NCBI GenBank assembly: GCA_038207425.1
Contig: JBBQZU010000008.1
Coordinates: 1-64,000 of the forward strand
Direction: 5' to 3'
Source: JBBQZU01 sp038207425
GTDB lineage: Bacteria > Bacteroidota > Bacteroidia > Flavobacteriales_D > Cryomorphaceae
Length of the DNA stretch: 64,000 nucleotides
Below, one piece after another: positions 44,307-52,623 of this stretch. The notes under the pieces are model-generated. The model was not told the origin of the DNA. It saw nothing but the letters and a program-made list of their open reading frames with translations, and did not search any database. Every line of letters starts with the position of its first letter. The first letter of the stretch is position 1. The position numbers and the translations under genes were made by a program.

Positions 44307-45965
44307 TTAGTATTCGGTTGTTTCGTTTGTATTGTCAGGGCACTGGACACATTCAAGGCCCTTCTCTGTCATGGTCCAGGTTTTATTCACCATATCACGG
44401 TCAAAGGTGTTGCTTACATTGGGTACATCGCTCAATATGGATTCGGCATTTTCTGTAAACCTTACTTTTTTGCCCACAGGCACGTAAAGCGTATAGTGAA
44501 CTTCCTGATTTCTTATTTTGCTCCCTTTGCGCAAAGCGTAATATGGGAAAATGAACAGACTGTCGTTCTTGTTTATTTCATTAGTTTCTATTGCCTTCGC
44601 ATAGCTGATGGCTTCTTTTTGGCTTGAGCCTTTCGACCCGCGCTCAATCTCAAGTTTATATAGACTGTCGGTTTGATTCATTGCTACCGTGAAGTTATTT
44701 CTCCCGAGGTACACTATATCAGTCGAATCTATTCCCGGAAATGTTACATCATCGCGATAAAAAAATCGTCCATCGCTAAAACTCGATCTGAATTTGTACT
44801 CGGGGCCATTGGCAGGCGTTGCTCCTACTACAAGCACGTTGCCTTGGGGTTGCACCAGGGGCAAAGACTCTGTGTAGCTCGATTCAATTTTAAACCCTGA
44901 GTAAAGTTTCACGGAAGTGCTCGCCACTGCAAAAATACCCACGAACCATAACGTGGTAAGTATTACGCTTGTATAACCGGGAAGCCTTTTGTAGTTGAAT
45001 AACATTCTGCCTCCAGCGAACAGCATCGCTATCAGAGGAATTAATGTAATAAGTGCAACGCCCGCCAAAAATATATTGAGCTGTACACCACTATCAAAAA
45101 CCGAACTCATGATACCTCGAAGTTCATTCTGCATATAAATACCATCTTGCCAATTGCTCAGCCCGAAATGAAAGCCAAACAGGGCGGTGATGATGGCAAC
45201 AATTGCAATGATAGCTACGAAGAAAAACACTGCTCCTATAAGCTTCACCAATACAGCGAAGATGTTTGTAAGAACTTTTGCCAGGAAGTTTGCAACATCG
45301 CCAATGAAATCTCCAATACGCTCGCCGAGGCTCTTTATGCGCTCTTCGTTAATATTGTTTTTTTTTCCAAAATCTTTGATGTCTTCCTTCACATCGTCAA
45401 AAGATTCACCCACTTTTCGGGAAATATTTTCCACCGTTACCGGCTCTCCTTTCATTTGTAGTTTTTCTGCAGTTGTCCTGGCTTTGGGAATAACAATGGC
45501 CAAAATAATATAGATAAGTAGGCCACTGCCAAAGAATATAAAAGCGACAGCAAAAATCAACCGGAGTATTATCGGATCCCAGCCCATGTAGGCACTCAAT
45601 CCGCCGCATACACCGGCAACAACTTTATTGTCTGGATCGCGGAAAACCCGCCTGCCTTGTTTTGCTCTTTCATTGCTTCGAGGGCCTGCGTTTTCTTCCT
45701 GCTCCCCGGCAAATTCTTCTGGTTTGCCCATTACCGATATTATATGGGCTACATCGGCACTGGTTACTACCTGCTTTTGTTCAGTTAGCCTTTCCAGAAA
45801 TAGTTCGGCAATGCGCAGTTCTATGTCTGAAATGATTTCGTCCGTGCTGTCATTCCCTTCAAAGTAGGAACGTATTGCCGCAAGGTAGCGGTTCAGTTTG
45901 TCGTAAGCGCCTTCTTCGATGTTGAATACGCGGCCGCCTATATTTACACTTATGGTCTTATTCAT
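44307..45965 (-). CDS. PspC domain membrane protein
   Basis: A 552-aa protein. Residues 1-90 form a small soluble domain (SVNIGGRVFNIEEGAYDKLNRYL). The PspC domain follows at about 105-165 (FRDPDNKVVAGVCGGLSAYMGWDPIILRL plus a membrane helix), then a charged linker and several transmembrane helices between about 220 and 350, and an extracytoplasmic C-terminal beta-rich region ending in Cys-containing residues (GLECVQCPD). PspC proteins relate to envelope-stress responses. It is coupled to the upstream PadR regulator by a four-base gap. This PadR-PspC pair is common in Bacteroidota. Confidence 0.85.
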   Translation of the reverse strand: MNKTISVNIGGRVFNIEEGAYDKLNRYLAAIRSYFEGNDSTDEIISDIELRIAELFLERLTEQKQVVTSADVAHIISVMGKPEEFAGEQEENAGPRSNERAKQGRRVFRDPDNKVVAGVCGGLSAYMGWDPIILRLIFAVAFIFFGSGLLIYIILAIVIPKARTTAEKLQMKGEPVTVENISRKVGESFDDVKEDIKDFGKKNNINEERIKSLGERIGDFIGDVANFLAKVLTNIFAVLVKLIGAVFFFVAIIAIVAIITALFGFHFGLSNWQDGIYMQNELRGIMSSVFDSGVQLNIFLAGVALITLIPLIAMLFAGGRMLFNYKRLPGYTSVILTTLWFVGIFAVASTSVKLYSGFKIESSYTESLPLVQPQGNVLVVGATPANGPEYKFRSSFSDGRFFYRDDVTFPGIDSTDIVYLGRNNFTVAMNQTDSLYKLEIERGSKGSSQKEAISYAKAIETNEINKNDSLFIFPYYALRKGSKIRNQEVHYTLYVPVGKKVRFTENAESILSDVPNVSNTFDRDMVNKTWTMTEKGLECVQCPDNTNETTEY

Positions 45966-45969
45966 GGCT

Positions 45970-46296
45970 TCAGTTCTTGATTGTTTGGTTCACTGCTATT
46001 ACAAGTTCGTCCCATGTGGCGAGTAGCTCATTGAGAAATTCATTGCCTATTGGCGTTAGTTTGTAGTACTTTCTGGGTGGTCCTGATTTCGATTCTTCCC
46101 AGTGGTAATCAAGAATGCCTGCATTCTTAAGGCGGGTAAGCAGGGGGTAGAGCGTTCCTTCTACCACTATGAGTTTTGCTTCCTTCAACGCGTCAATTAT
46201 TTCAGAAGGATACATCTCCTTGTTTTTTAGCAATTGAAGTATGCAAAACTCCAAAACCCCTTTTCGCATTTGCGCCTTGGTATTTTCTATGTTCAT
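45970..46296 (-). CDS. PadR family transcriptional regulator
   Basis: A 108-aa dimeric winged-helix repressor: RKGVLEFCILQLLKNKEMYPSEIIDAL, the recognition region VVEGTLYPLLTRLKNAGILDY, wing SGPPRKYYKLTPIG and a C-terminal dimer helix. It precedes the PspC gene by four bases and very likely controls its own operon. A strong candidate operator lies upstream (46344-46393). The ligand or signal is unknown. Confidence 0.92.
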   Translation of the reverse strand: MNIENTKAQMRKGVLEFCILQLLKNKEMYPSEIIDALKEAKLIVVEGTLYPLLTRLKNAGILDYHWEESKSGPPRKYYKLTPIGNEFLNELLATWDELVIAVNQTIKN

Positions 46297-46343
46297 GGGT
46301 TGTTGGTTTTACTTTCTTGTATGGCACAAATCTATAGCTAATT

Positions 46344-46393
46344 TTAGTACTATGCAATACCATGTACTAATTTTATTTATAGTATTGTATGGT
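46344..46393. promoter_or_regulatory. Candidate PadR operator region
   Basis: TTAGTAC (46344-46350) and GTACTAA (46364-46370) are perfect inverted arms 13 bases apart. The enclosed 15-mer at 46349-46363 recurs in inverted form at 46379-46393 with 12 of 15 bases identical. The two elements are centred 30 bases apart, about three helical turns. Confidence 0.6.
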
Positions 46394-46578
46394 TGGTGAA
46401 TATGTTGGATAAGCGGGGTTTGAGAATTATAGGGAACTGTACTTTTCGAACCATCATAGGCATTGCGGTGTGTTCTTGCCTTCAAATTTTGTTTCTGCTA
46501 TTGTACAATCCGTGTTATTGCAACCTTATTTACTTCTATGGGGTATACAGTTGCGAAACCATTTCTTAATTTTTTATC

Positions 46579-46716
46579 ATGAAACGAATTGCAGTAATAA
46601 TTGCCCTAATTGGTTTTGCAGCCTTTGCATCATCATGCAGTGGTGGCGCCAAATCTTGCGCGGCATATGCCAAAAGCGATACTGACAACCGTCCTTCATA
46701 TACTGAAGTGCAGTAA
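46579..46716 (+). CDS. Tiny lipoprotein
   Basis: A 45-aa frame with ATG at 46579 and TAA at 46714. It is a clear lipoprotein: MKRIAVIIALIGFAAFASSC, with the lipobox ending at Cys20, followed by SGGAKSCAAYAKSD and a short polar tail with a second cysteine. Its placement between the PadR operator region and the epimerase gene, and its promoter-like spacing, support it. Similar short cysteine-containing lipoproteins occur widely in Bacteroidota, with unknown roles. Confidence 0.7.
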   Translation: MKRIAVIIALIGFAAFASSCSGGAKSCAAYAKSDTDNRPSYTEVQ

Positions 46717-46719
46717 AGA

Positions 46720-46748
46720 TTGAAGTGCGGGGTTGATTTGTATCTTCG
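46720..46748 (+). promoter_or_regulatory. Promoter of the epimerase gene
   Basis: TTG at 46720-46722 (within ATTG), 18-nt spacer, TATCTTCG at 46741-46748, one base off TAnnTTTG, ending five bases before the GTG at 46754. Confidence 0.55.
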
Positions 46749-46753
46749 CCTCC

Positions 46754-47713
46754 GTGCAAAACACAATACTTGTAACTGGAGCTGCAGGATTTATAGGGTC
46801 ACATTTGACCCTTTTTCTGTTGGATAAAGGCCACAAGGTAATCGGTATTGATAATTTTGATCCTTTTTATCCGCGGTCCATTAAGGAGCATAATCTCGCT
46901 TTGTTTCTCAAGCATCCCAACTTTAGTTTTTTTGAATCGGATATCAGGTTCTATTCTGAATTGGCTGTAATTCCGACATTCGGCACCGTGGTGCACCTTG
47001 CGGCAAAAGCCGGTGTACGCCCATCTATCGAAGCGCCGCAGGATTATATCGATACCAATATTACAGGCACCCACAATTTATTGAAACTTTGCGTGGACCG
47101 AGGCTGCCGCAAAATAGCCTTTGCCAGCAGCTCAAGTATATATGGTAATTCAAAGCATATTCCTTTTGTGGAAGAGGGTCATGAATACGCACCTATATCG
47201 CCGTATGCGGCTACGAAGCGCAGCAATGAGTTGCTCAACTATACCTATCACCACCTATACAATCTCGATATTCTCAACTTGCGTTTTTTCACGGTATACG
47301 GCCCACGGCAAAGGCCCGATTTGGCCATACATAAGTTTGTTAAACTCATCTCAGAAGGCAAACCTATTCCGATGTTTGGTGATGGTTCTACCTCGCGTGA
47401 TTACACTTATGTAAGTGATACCGTTCAAGGTATATACGGAGCAATTCAATACCTATGGAGCAATGAGGGGGTTTTTGACACCGTAAACCTAGGGAATAAT
47501 ACTCCGGTGAAATTAACGGATCTTATTGCAGGTATTGGCGCAGCGCTCGGAGTAGAACCGATCATAGAACAACAACCAATGCAGGAGGGTGATGTAGAGA
47601 TTACCTTTGCAAATATTGATAAGGCGCGCAGTTTATTTGGCTACAGTCCTGATACAAAAATAGATGCAGGGCTCTCGAAATTTGTGCAATGGTATCGCAG
47701 TAATTCTCTCTGA
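46754..47713 (+). CDS. NAD-dependent sugar epimerase/dehydratase (UDP-glucuronate 4-epimerase-like)
   Basis: An extended SDR enzyme of about 319 aa. It starts at GTG 46754 (QNTILVTGAAGFIGSHL, a GxxGxxG Rossmann motif); an alternative TTG at 46733 lies in the promoter. Catalytic residues are in SSSSIYG (Ser) and YAATKRSNE (Tyr-x3-Lys). RFFTVYGPRQRPDLAIHKF is typical of UDP-glucuronate 4-epimerases and GalE-like enzymes. It probably makes a uronic sugar nucleotide for surface polysaccharide. No glycan locus is visible next to it. Confidence 0.9.
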   Translation: MQNTILVTGAAGFIGSHLTLFLLDKGHKVIGIDNFDPFYPRSIKEHNLALFLKHPNFSFFESDIRFYSELAVIPTFGTVVHLAAKAGVRPSIEAPQDYIDTNITGTHNLLKLCVDRGCRKIAFASSSSIYGNSKHIPFVEEGHEYAPISPYAATKRSNELLNYTYHHLYNLDILNLRFFTVYGPRQRPDLAIHKFVKLISEGKPIPMFGDGSTSRDYTYVSDTVQGIYGAIQYLWSNEGVFDTVNLGNNTPVKLTDLIAGIGAALGVEPIIEQQPMQEGDVEITFANIDKARSLFGYSPDTKIDAGLSKFVQWYRSNSL

Positions 47714-47852
47714 AGCAGATTTTTTTCAGTTACAATTCGGTCAAAGCGAGAATTTAATCTCCTTTGGACTTCCAGTTGAATTTTCAAATGTGATCGACGT
47801 AATTTTAAGCTACCATTTTTCTCATATCTTACACACAAGAAATTGAAAGAGC

Positions 47853-48488
47853 ATGATTATAACCATAGCTATTGCAGATGACCACAAGCTTGTGCGGAAT
47901 GGAATTGCATCTATATTGACTTCCAATGGTTTCGATGTTATATATCAGTGCAGCAATGGGTCAGAATTAATTGAGATTTTAAGCAAAGGGCTACCCGATG
48001 TGATTCTAATGGACATCAATATGCCTGTTATTGACGGACCTGACGCTACCAAATCAATTATTGCCAAATATCCCGATGCCAGGATTCTGGCATTAAGCAT
48101 GTTTGACGATGAAATTTCAATTATTAAAATGGTGAGGGCAGGTGTCAGAGGTTATATACCCAAGGATTCGGAACCCGAAGAACTAATAAAAGCGATTGAA
48201 ACAGTATTTAGTCGAGGTTCTTATTATACTGGCATTGTTACTGAAAGCCTCGTGAAAGTTTCGCAGCAGGCTGATACCATTGAATCAATTACCCTATCAA
48301 AAAGAGAATCAGATTTTCTGAAGCTTGCTTGCTCGGAGCTTACTTATAAAGAAATTGCTGATGTAATGTTTGTCAGTCCCAGAAGCGTTGATGGTTATCG
48401 AGATGCACTCTTCACCCGGCTGAACGTAAAGAGCAGGGTAGGTCTCGCCATTTACGCAATCAGAAAAGGATTTGTAGATATTCGCTGA
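47853..48488 (+). CDS. LuxR/NarL-type response regulator
   Basis: A 211-aa protein: receiver domain with IADDHKLVRNG, phosphoacceptor Asp54 (ILMDINMP) and Lys in IPKDSEPEE, followed by a LuxR-type HTH (LSKRESDFLKLACSELTYKEIADVMFVSPRSVDGY). It has no kinase gene on its own strand. It ends four bases from the stop of a second response regulator on the opposite strand, which belongs to a histidine kinase operon, so it may share that kinase. Confidence 0.93.
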   Translation: MIITIAIADDHKLVRNGIASILTSNGFDVIYQCSNGSELIEILSKGLPDVILMDINMPVIDGPDATKSIIAKYPDARILALSMFDDEISIIKMVRAGVRGYIPKDSEPEELIKAIETVFSRGSYYTGIVTESLVKVSQQADTIESITLSKRESDFLKLACSELTYKEIADVMFVSPRSVDGYRDALFTRLNVKSRVGLAIYAIRKGFVDIR

Positions 48489-48491
48489 TTA

Positions 48492-49133
48492 TTACAATGT
48501 CATGATTCCGTGCTTTACTGCATATAGCGCTATTCCAACACGATTTTTTACCTGAAGTTTTTCGAAAATGGAAGCTCTGTAATTGTCAATGGTCTTAGGG
48601 CTAAGTTTCATCATTTCGGCCATCTCTCTGTATGTGATGTCAGTACAGCACAATTTTACAATTTGAATTTCTTTGCTGGTGAGTAGGCTTTTCAAGCCAG
48701 CATTTTTATCACTTGATATATTTCCGCTGAGAACGGAGTCTGTAATAAATATAGCTCCATTGGCTGATGCGTCGATGGCATCTAATAACTCTTCAGTATT
48801 TATATCTTTACTAAGAAAGGCCTTTACACCATATTGTAGCATTCGGATTATTGAAAGTTCGTGGTCGCTGCCGGTTATTACTACCACATTTATTTCAGGA
48901 TATTTATTTTTTACTTCAGCAGCAGTTTCATAACCATTCATCAGGGGCATTTCTATGTCGAGCAGCAGCACATGTATAGGCCCCGCTTGGGGTAGCATTT
49001 GAAGAAAATCCTTTCCGTTGGAGGCTTCAGCAACCACCTCATAGCGTTCGCTATATTTTGAAAGCAGGTTTATTATTCCTTGTCTGAAGAGTTGGTGGTC
49101 GTCTACTACGGCTATTCTCAAAGGGCTGGTCAT
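48492..49133 (-). CDS. LuxR/NarL-type response regulator
   Basis: A 213-aa protein with a receiver domain (VVDDHQLFRQG, Asp59 in LLLDIEMP, Lys in LSKDINTEEL) and a LuxR HTH (LTSKEIQIVKLCCTDITYREMAEMMKLSPKTIDNYRASI). It is the last gene of the operon that starts at 50952, ten bases after the histidine kinase, and is therefore its likely cognate regulator. It is paralogous to the regulator on the opposite strand. Confidence 0.94.
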   Translation of the reverse strand: MTSPLRIAVVDDHQLFRQGIINLLSKYSERYEVVAEASNGKDFLQMLPQAGPIHVLLLDIEMPLMNGYETAAEVKNKYPEINVVVITGSDHELSIIRMLQYGVKAFLSKDINTEELLDAIDASANGAIFITDSVLSGNISSDKNAGLKSLLTSKEIQIVKLCCTDITYREMAEMMKLSPKTIDNYRASIFEKLQVKNRVGIALYAVKHGIMTL

Positions 49134-49143
49134 GATACTTGGA

Positions 49144-49920
49144 TTAATTTGTGGTTATTCTAATCCCGACTCCACTACCTTTTGTACTCTTGATTCTTAT
49201 ACTGCATTTTATGAGCTTTAGCCTATCGTATATGTTCTGTAATCCGTTTCCACCAATGGATGGGAGCAGGCCGGCATCGCGGGGTTCAAATCCTATCCCA
49301 TTATCCTGATACTCTAAGACAAATGAATTTGCATCACCGGAAAGGGTAATTACTGCTTCGGTTGCCTGTGAATGCTGCAGCATATTGCTGAGCATTTCCT
49401 GACAGACTCTGTAAATTACTATTTCTTGATTCTTATCAAGTTTCAATTCGTTGCTATCCGCGTTGAAAATTACCTTCACTGTGCCCGTTCTGTTTACCCT
49501 GTCTACATCCCTTTTTATCATGGATAGGATGCCGTGCCGCTCAAGCGATGCGTTATTCATTGCTGACGATATCTCTTTAATATCTCTTATCAGCTCCGAA
49601 ATAAGCTTTTTAGATTCTGCTATTTTCTCATTATTTTTTTCAGGTGGCTCGAGCATGGCCATATTGAGATTGAGTTTTATCAAGGCAGCAATCTGGCCAA
49701 TATTGTCATGAAGTTCACGCGATACATCCTTGAGTGTTTGTTCTTGTATCTCAATCTGAGTTTCCAGAATCGCCCGCTGCAGTGCTTCTTTTTCCTGAAT
49801 GAATTTTACTCTCATCCGCCGGTACAGCAGCACAAAGTAGGTCATGAAGGCCCCAATCATGGTGAACAATACCAACCCTGATACAATAGGTAAGATATAG
49901 GTCGTAAACTGATTATCCAT
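49144..49920 (-). CDS. Sensor histidine kinase (HisKA_3 type)
   Basis: A NarX-type kinase of about 258 aa. One N-terminal transmembrane helix (ILPIVSGLVLFTMIGAFMTYF) leads into a coiled coil, the phosphoacceptor His in VSRELHDNIGQIAALIKLNL, and an ATPase domain with GNGLQNIYDRL and SGVGIRIT. It has no extracellular sensor domain, so sensing may come from the multi-pass protein encoded immediately upstream. I start at the ATG at 49920 (MDNQFTTYIL); the earlier ATG at 49938 overlaps that gene further. Confidence 0.9.
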   Translation of the reverse strand: MDNQFTTYILPIVSGLVLFTMIGAFMTYFVLLYRRMRVKFIQEKEALQRAILETQIEIQEQTLKDVSRELHDNIGQIAALIKLNLNMAMLEPPEKNNEKIAESKKLISELIRDIKEISSAMNNASLERHGILSMIKRDVDRVNRTGTVKVIFNADSNELKLDKNQEIVIYRVCQEMLSNMLQHSQATEAVITLSGDANSFVLEYQDNGIGFEPRDAGLLPSIGGNGLQNIYDRLKLIKCSIRIKSTKGSGVGIRITTN

Positions 49921-50578
49921 GTTGTAAAGCTGATTCAATTCTTTGTGGTATGGTGCTCAATCTGAGCACAATAAAGTAGCCGATATAATAGATGATTCCC
50001 AGAAATTCAACCAGATGAATCATCCAATTTTGGAGTAATCCGGTTTGGCTCGAGTACTGATAGAGTACTAGATAGATATGTGATGAACTATAAAAAATCA
50101 GGTTGGCAGTATTAAACCAAAAAAGCGCCTGTTTTTCGAGCCCATCTTCACCCGGATATCTCAGCATTTCAGTAAATTGAGCCAATGCAAAAAATACAAT
50201 GAGAAAATTGGCAGCCATGATTGAATTTACCGGCCAGCTTTTGATATCATTTATAAAGAGCGAATTGATAAGCAAAACAATAATCGCAACAATGCCCAGT
50301 ATTCCTATTAGCCTTGCCCATTTTTTATTATGGAAAGTATCATAGTATACCTTGGTGTAAATTGCTGTTGAAACAATAAGACCCAGATGTGCTACGGGCA
50401 TTGAGTTTCTAAAATAATAGCCCATTGTAAAATGCCCATATTCGCAGATTGCTCCAAAAATTACTATACCTGCTACCCATCTTCCGAACATATTGAACGT
50501 ATAAAAGCGCACTATGCTGAATATCGCTATCAGGGTAAGGATTATTAAGTATAAGTTCATGAATTTTAGCAGAGCCAT
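49913..50578 (-). CDS. Multi-pass membrane protein, probable sensor partner
   Basis: A 221-aa protein with about seven transmembrane helices (LIILTLIAIFSIVRFYTF, VAGIVIFGAICEYGHF, LIGILGIVAIIVLLINSLF, FLGIIYYIGYFIVLRL). It overlaps the kinase gene start by eight bases. No known motif is present, and the resemblance to sensory 7TM proteins is only in topology. Since the kinase lacks an outer sensor, I infer that this protein is its membrane sensory module. An ATG at 50560 is an alternative start. Confidence 0.7.
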   Translation of the reverse strand: MALLKFMNLYLIILTLIAIFSIVRFYTFNMFGRWVAGIVIFGAICEYGHFTMGYYFRNSMPVAHLGLIVSTAIYTKVYYDTFHNKKWARLIGILGIVAIIVLLINSLFINDIKSWPVNSIMAANFLIVFFALAQFTEMLRYPGEDGLEKQALFWFNTANLIFYSSSHIYLVLYQYSSQTGLLQNWMIHLVEFLGIIYYIGYFIVLRLSTIPQRIESALQHG

Positions 50579-50613
50579 AAGTCATTCACAGGTTAAATCG
50601 AATTTTAAATATA

Positions 50614-50952
50614 CTATAATCCTGTAATCGGACAGCTTAAAGGACAAGGAATGAGATGCTCAAGTATTTTTGATGTCATTACCTTATTATCTGCATCAAT
50701 ACCGGCCAAAATCAGCGTAAAGTATTGATCAGATTGCGGTTTGTTTAAATCGCCGGGTCGTAAAGCGAAATAAAAAATTACATCCTTGATTCCTGTCTGG
50801 GCCAGAATTTCACCCACATCATCCTTTGAAGCCACCAGTGCTTTCAGCACGCTGGTTCCACTGCCCGTGGGAACTGTGAGCCTTCTTGGGTGGTTGCGGT
50901 ATGCCTCTGTGAGCAATTTTGCTTCTGGTTCGGTGATGAAATTGTTGGCCAT
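50614..50952 (-). CDS. Hypothetical protein with C-terminal CPxxCP-like motif
   Basis: A 112-aa soluble protein, first in the operon before the membrane protein, kinase and regulator. Its central part is beta-strand rich (VIFYFALRPGDLN, QYFTLILAGIDADNKV), and it ends IPCPLSCPITGL, with two cysteines three residues apart. The cysteine pair could bind a metal or act as a redox or sensor site. I do not recognise the family. Confidence 0.72.
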   Translation of the reverse strand: MANNFITEPEAKLLTEAYRNHPRRLTVPTGSGTSVLKALVASKDDVGEILAQTGIKDVIFYFALRPGDLNKPQSDQYFTLILAGIDADNKVMTSKILEHLIPCPLSCPITGL

Positions 50953-51103
50953 TTGTTACGAATATTAGATTTATTATGCGGGCTAAAGTAAATCAGCGAC
51001 CGATCAAATCTATCTGAGGAAGAAACTATGGGTTATTTTCTCAGGCATTGGAAGAAAAACACCAATTCTGCGCCAAAACCTGTATGGAGAGATTCACATA
51101 CCA

Positions 51104-52078
51104 CTATCCTGATGGCTGCATTTCATTGAAGATACCAAGATGCAAGAGCGCATCGCCCTGATTTACAATTGGCATGTTATTATGGCCTATGACAAAAGCT
51201 TTTTGCTTGCTGGTTATTTTCAATCTAAATTCACCGAAAGGATCAGTAATATAGCCGAGTAGTTCTCTGTTTTTTACGTGATTGCCGCTTTTCGCAATGC
51301 CCTGGTATATACCGGAGCGCTTAGCACGAAGCCATGTAGAACTTTCTATATGTATGGTAGGAACAGTTGTTACAGGAGCTTCCGCTAACATGCCTAGATG
51401 CTTCAGCAAACGCTGGGCTCCATTGATTCCCTCCTGCACTACAGGCTCTTCAAGGCGCAAACTTTCTCCGCCTTCGTACACTATGATGCTTTTGCCCATT
51501 TTATAAGCCTGTTTGCGAAGACTTTTTTCAATGAATCTGCTTTGCAAAATCAACGGTGCTCCGAAGGCCTTAGCTAATTCGATGGCTTTCGGGTCATTCG
51601 GGGCATACCTTACTTGAGGGTAGTTATATCTTGATGCTCCCCCGGTGTGAAAATCTACACCTATATCTACTTGTGAAATAATTTGCTCTGTAAGAAAATG
51701 CGCAAAACGGGCCGCAAGTGAACCGGTAATATGGCCTGGAAAACTGCGGTTTATATCTTTCCCATCAGGTACATCTCGACTGAAATTCAAAAATCCGTAG
51801 ATGTTCATAACCGGAACTGCGACCACAGAACCTATGAGCAGCTTTTCGAAGGTGCCACTTTCGAGCATTCGACGCACTATTTCTATTCCATTTATTTCAT
51901 CGCCGTGCAAACCACCGCTCAATAGTACCACCGGGCCAGGCTTCATACTCCGGTATATATATGCAGGTACTTCAATTTCAGTTCCGGATGGCAGCCTGGC
52001 AATTTTGGATTTAATCTTCAGGTTTTCACCGGGCACAACTACCTTCCCGCTGATCTCTATCACATCTTTTACTGACAC
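51104..52078 (-). CDS. Succinylglutamate desuccinylase/aspartoacylase family protein
   Basis: A zinc-dependent deacylase-like protein of about 324 aa (M14 superfamily). Zinc ligands are in LSGGLHGDEINGIEI (His and Glu) and DIGVDFHTGG (His). The C-terminal third is a beta-barrel (GIYQGIAKSGNHVKNRELLGY). I start it at GTG 52078: a TTG start 15 bases upstream would overlap an exact TATATTTG promoter element on the same strand. Divergent to a RimB-like protease and RimK ligase, it probably acts on the same type of amide-linked product. Its substrate is not known. Confidence 0.85.
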   Translation of the reverse strand: MSVKDVIEISGKVVVPGENLKIKSKIARLPSGTEIEVPAYIYRSMKPGPVVLLSGGLHGDEINGIEIVRRMLESGTFEKLLIGSVVAVPVMNIYGFLNFSRDVPDGKDINRSFPGHITGSLAARFAHFLTEQIISQVDIGVDFHTGGASRYNYPQVRYAPNDPKAIELAKAFGAPLILQSRFIEKSLRKQAYKMGKSIIVYEGGESLRLEEPVVQEGINGAQRLLKHLGMLAEAPVTTVPTIHIESSTWLRAKRSGIYQGIAKSGNHVKNRELLGYITDPFGEFRLKITSKQKAFVIGHNNMPIVNQGDALLHLGIFNEMQPSG

Positions 52079-52090
52079 TTTTTTTTTGAT

Positions 52091-52166
52091 CAAATATAGA
52101 ATATTCGGTTTCTGTTTTGAAGTATTGTTGCTTTGCTATTTGCCGCAAGGCAAAACAGTATATTTG
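52091..52166. promoter_or_regulatory. Divergent promoter region between AspA-like and RimB-RimK genes
   Basis: Plus-strand promoter: TTTG at 52132-52135, 23-nt spacer, TATATTTG at 52159-52166. Minus strand: TATATTTG at 52098-52091. Both -7 elements are exact, face outward, and are 60 bases apart, so a single regulator could control both directions. Confidence 0.6.
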
Positions 52167-52189
52167 GTGCCGGTTTAAGGCCAACCTTT

Positions 52190-52621
52190 ATGGAGAGCTT
52201 CGTACACGAAGGCAAGCTGATAGTAGGCAAAAAAGAGAAAATTGAATTTCCGGATTTGAAACGGCGCAACGTGGTAGCACGGATTGACAGCGGGGCAAGG
52301 TCGAGCGCCGCACATTGCGACCGAATCTGGATAGAGAGAATGGGCGGAAAACGGGTGCTTTGCTGTCAGTTTTTGAAGCGCTCGAACCGCGTAACCCGGT
52401 TTGAGAAATTCAGAAAGCGTCGTGTTAAAAGTTCCAATGGCGATGTGCAGGCCCGGTATGTGGTGAAATTGAAGATAAAACTTAATACCGTTATCAAATT
52501 TACCGATGTTACTTTAACAGACCGTTCAACCATGAACTACTCAGTGCTTCTCGGGCGGCGGTTTCTCAAAGACCAGTTTCTTATAGACGTTTCTAAAATT
52601 TATTTGCAGAGCAAAAAATAG
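52190..52621 (+). CDS. RimB-like retropepsin-type ATP-dependent zinc protease
   Basis: A protein of about 143 aa that starts at the ATG at 52190; a longer frame starting at 52133 contains the promoter and is unlikely. The key segment is VVARIDSGARSSAAHCDRIW, where DSGA is the retropepsin-like active-site motif. YSVLLGRRFLKDQFLIDVSK closes the fold. In Pseudomonas the RimB relative works on ribosomal protein S6 glutamate tails made by RimK. Here it is 2 bases before rimK, so the two are coupled. Confidence 0.85.
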   Translation: MESFVHEGKLIVGKKEKIEFPDLKRRNVVARIDSGARSSAAHCDRIWIERMGGKRVLCCQFLKRSNRVTRFEKFRKRRVKSSNGDVQARYVVKLKIKLNTVIKFTDVTLTDRSTMNYSVLLGRRFLKDQFLIDVSKIYLQSKK

Positions 52622-52623
52622 TT

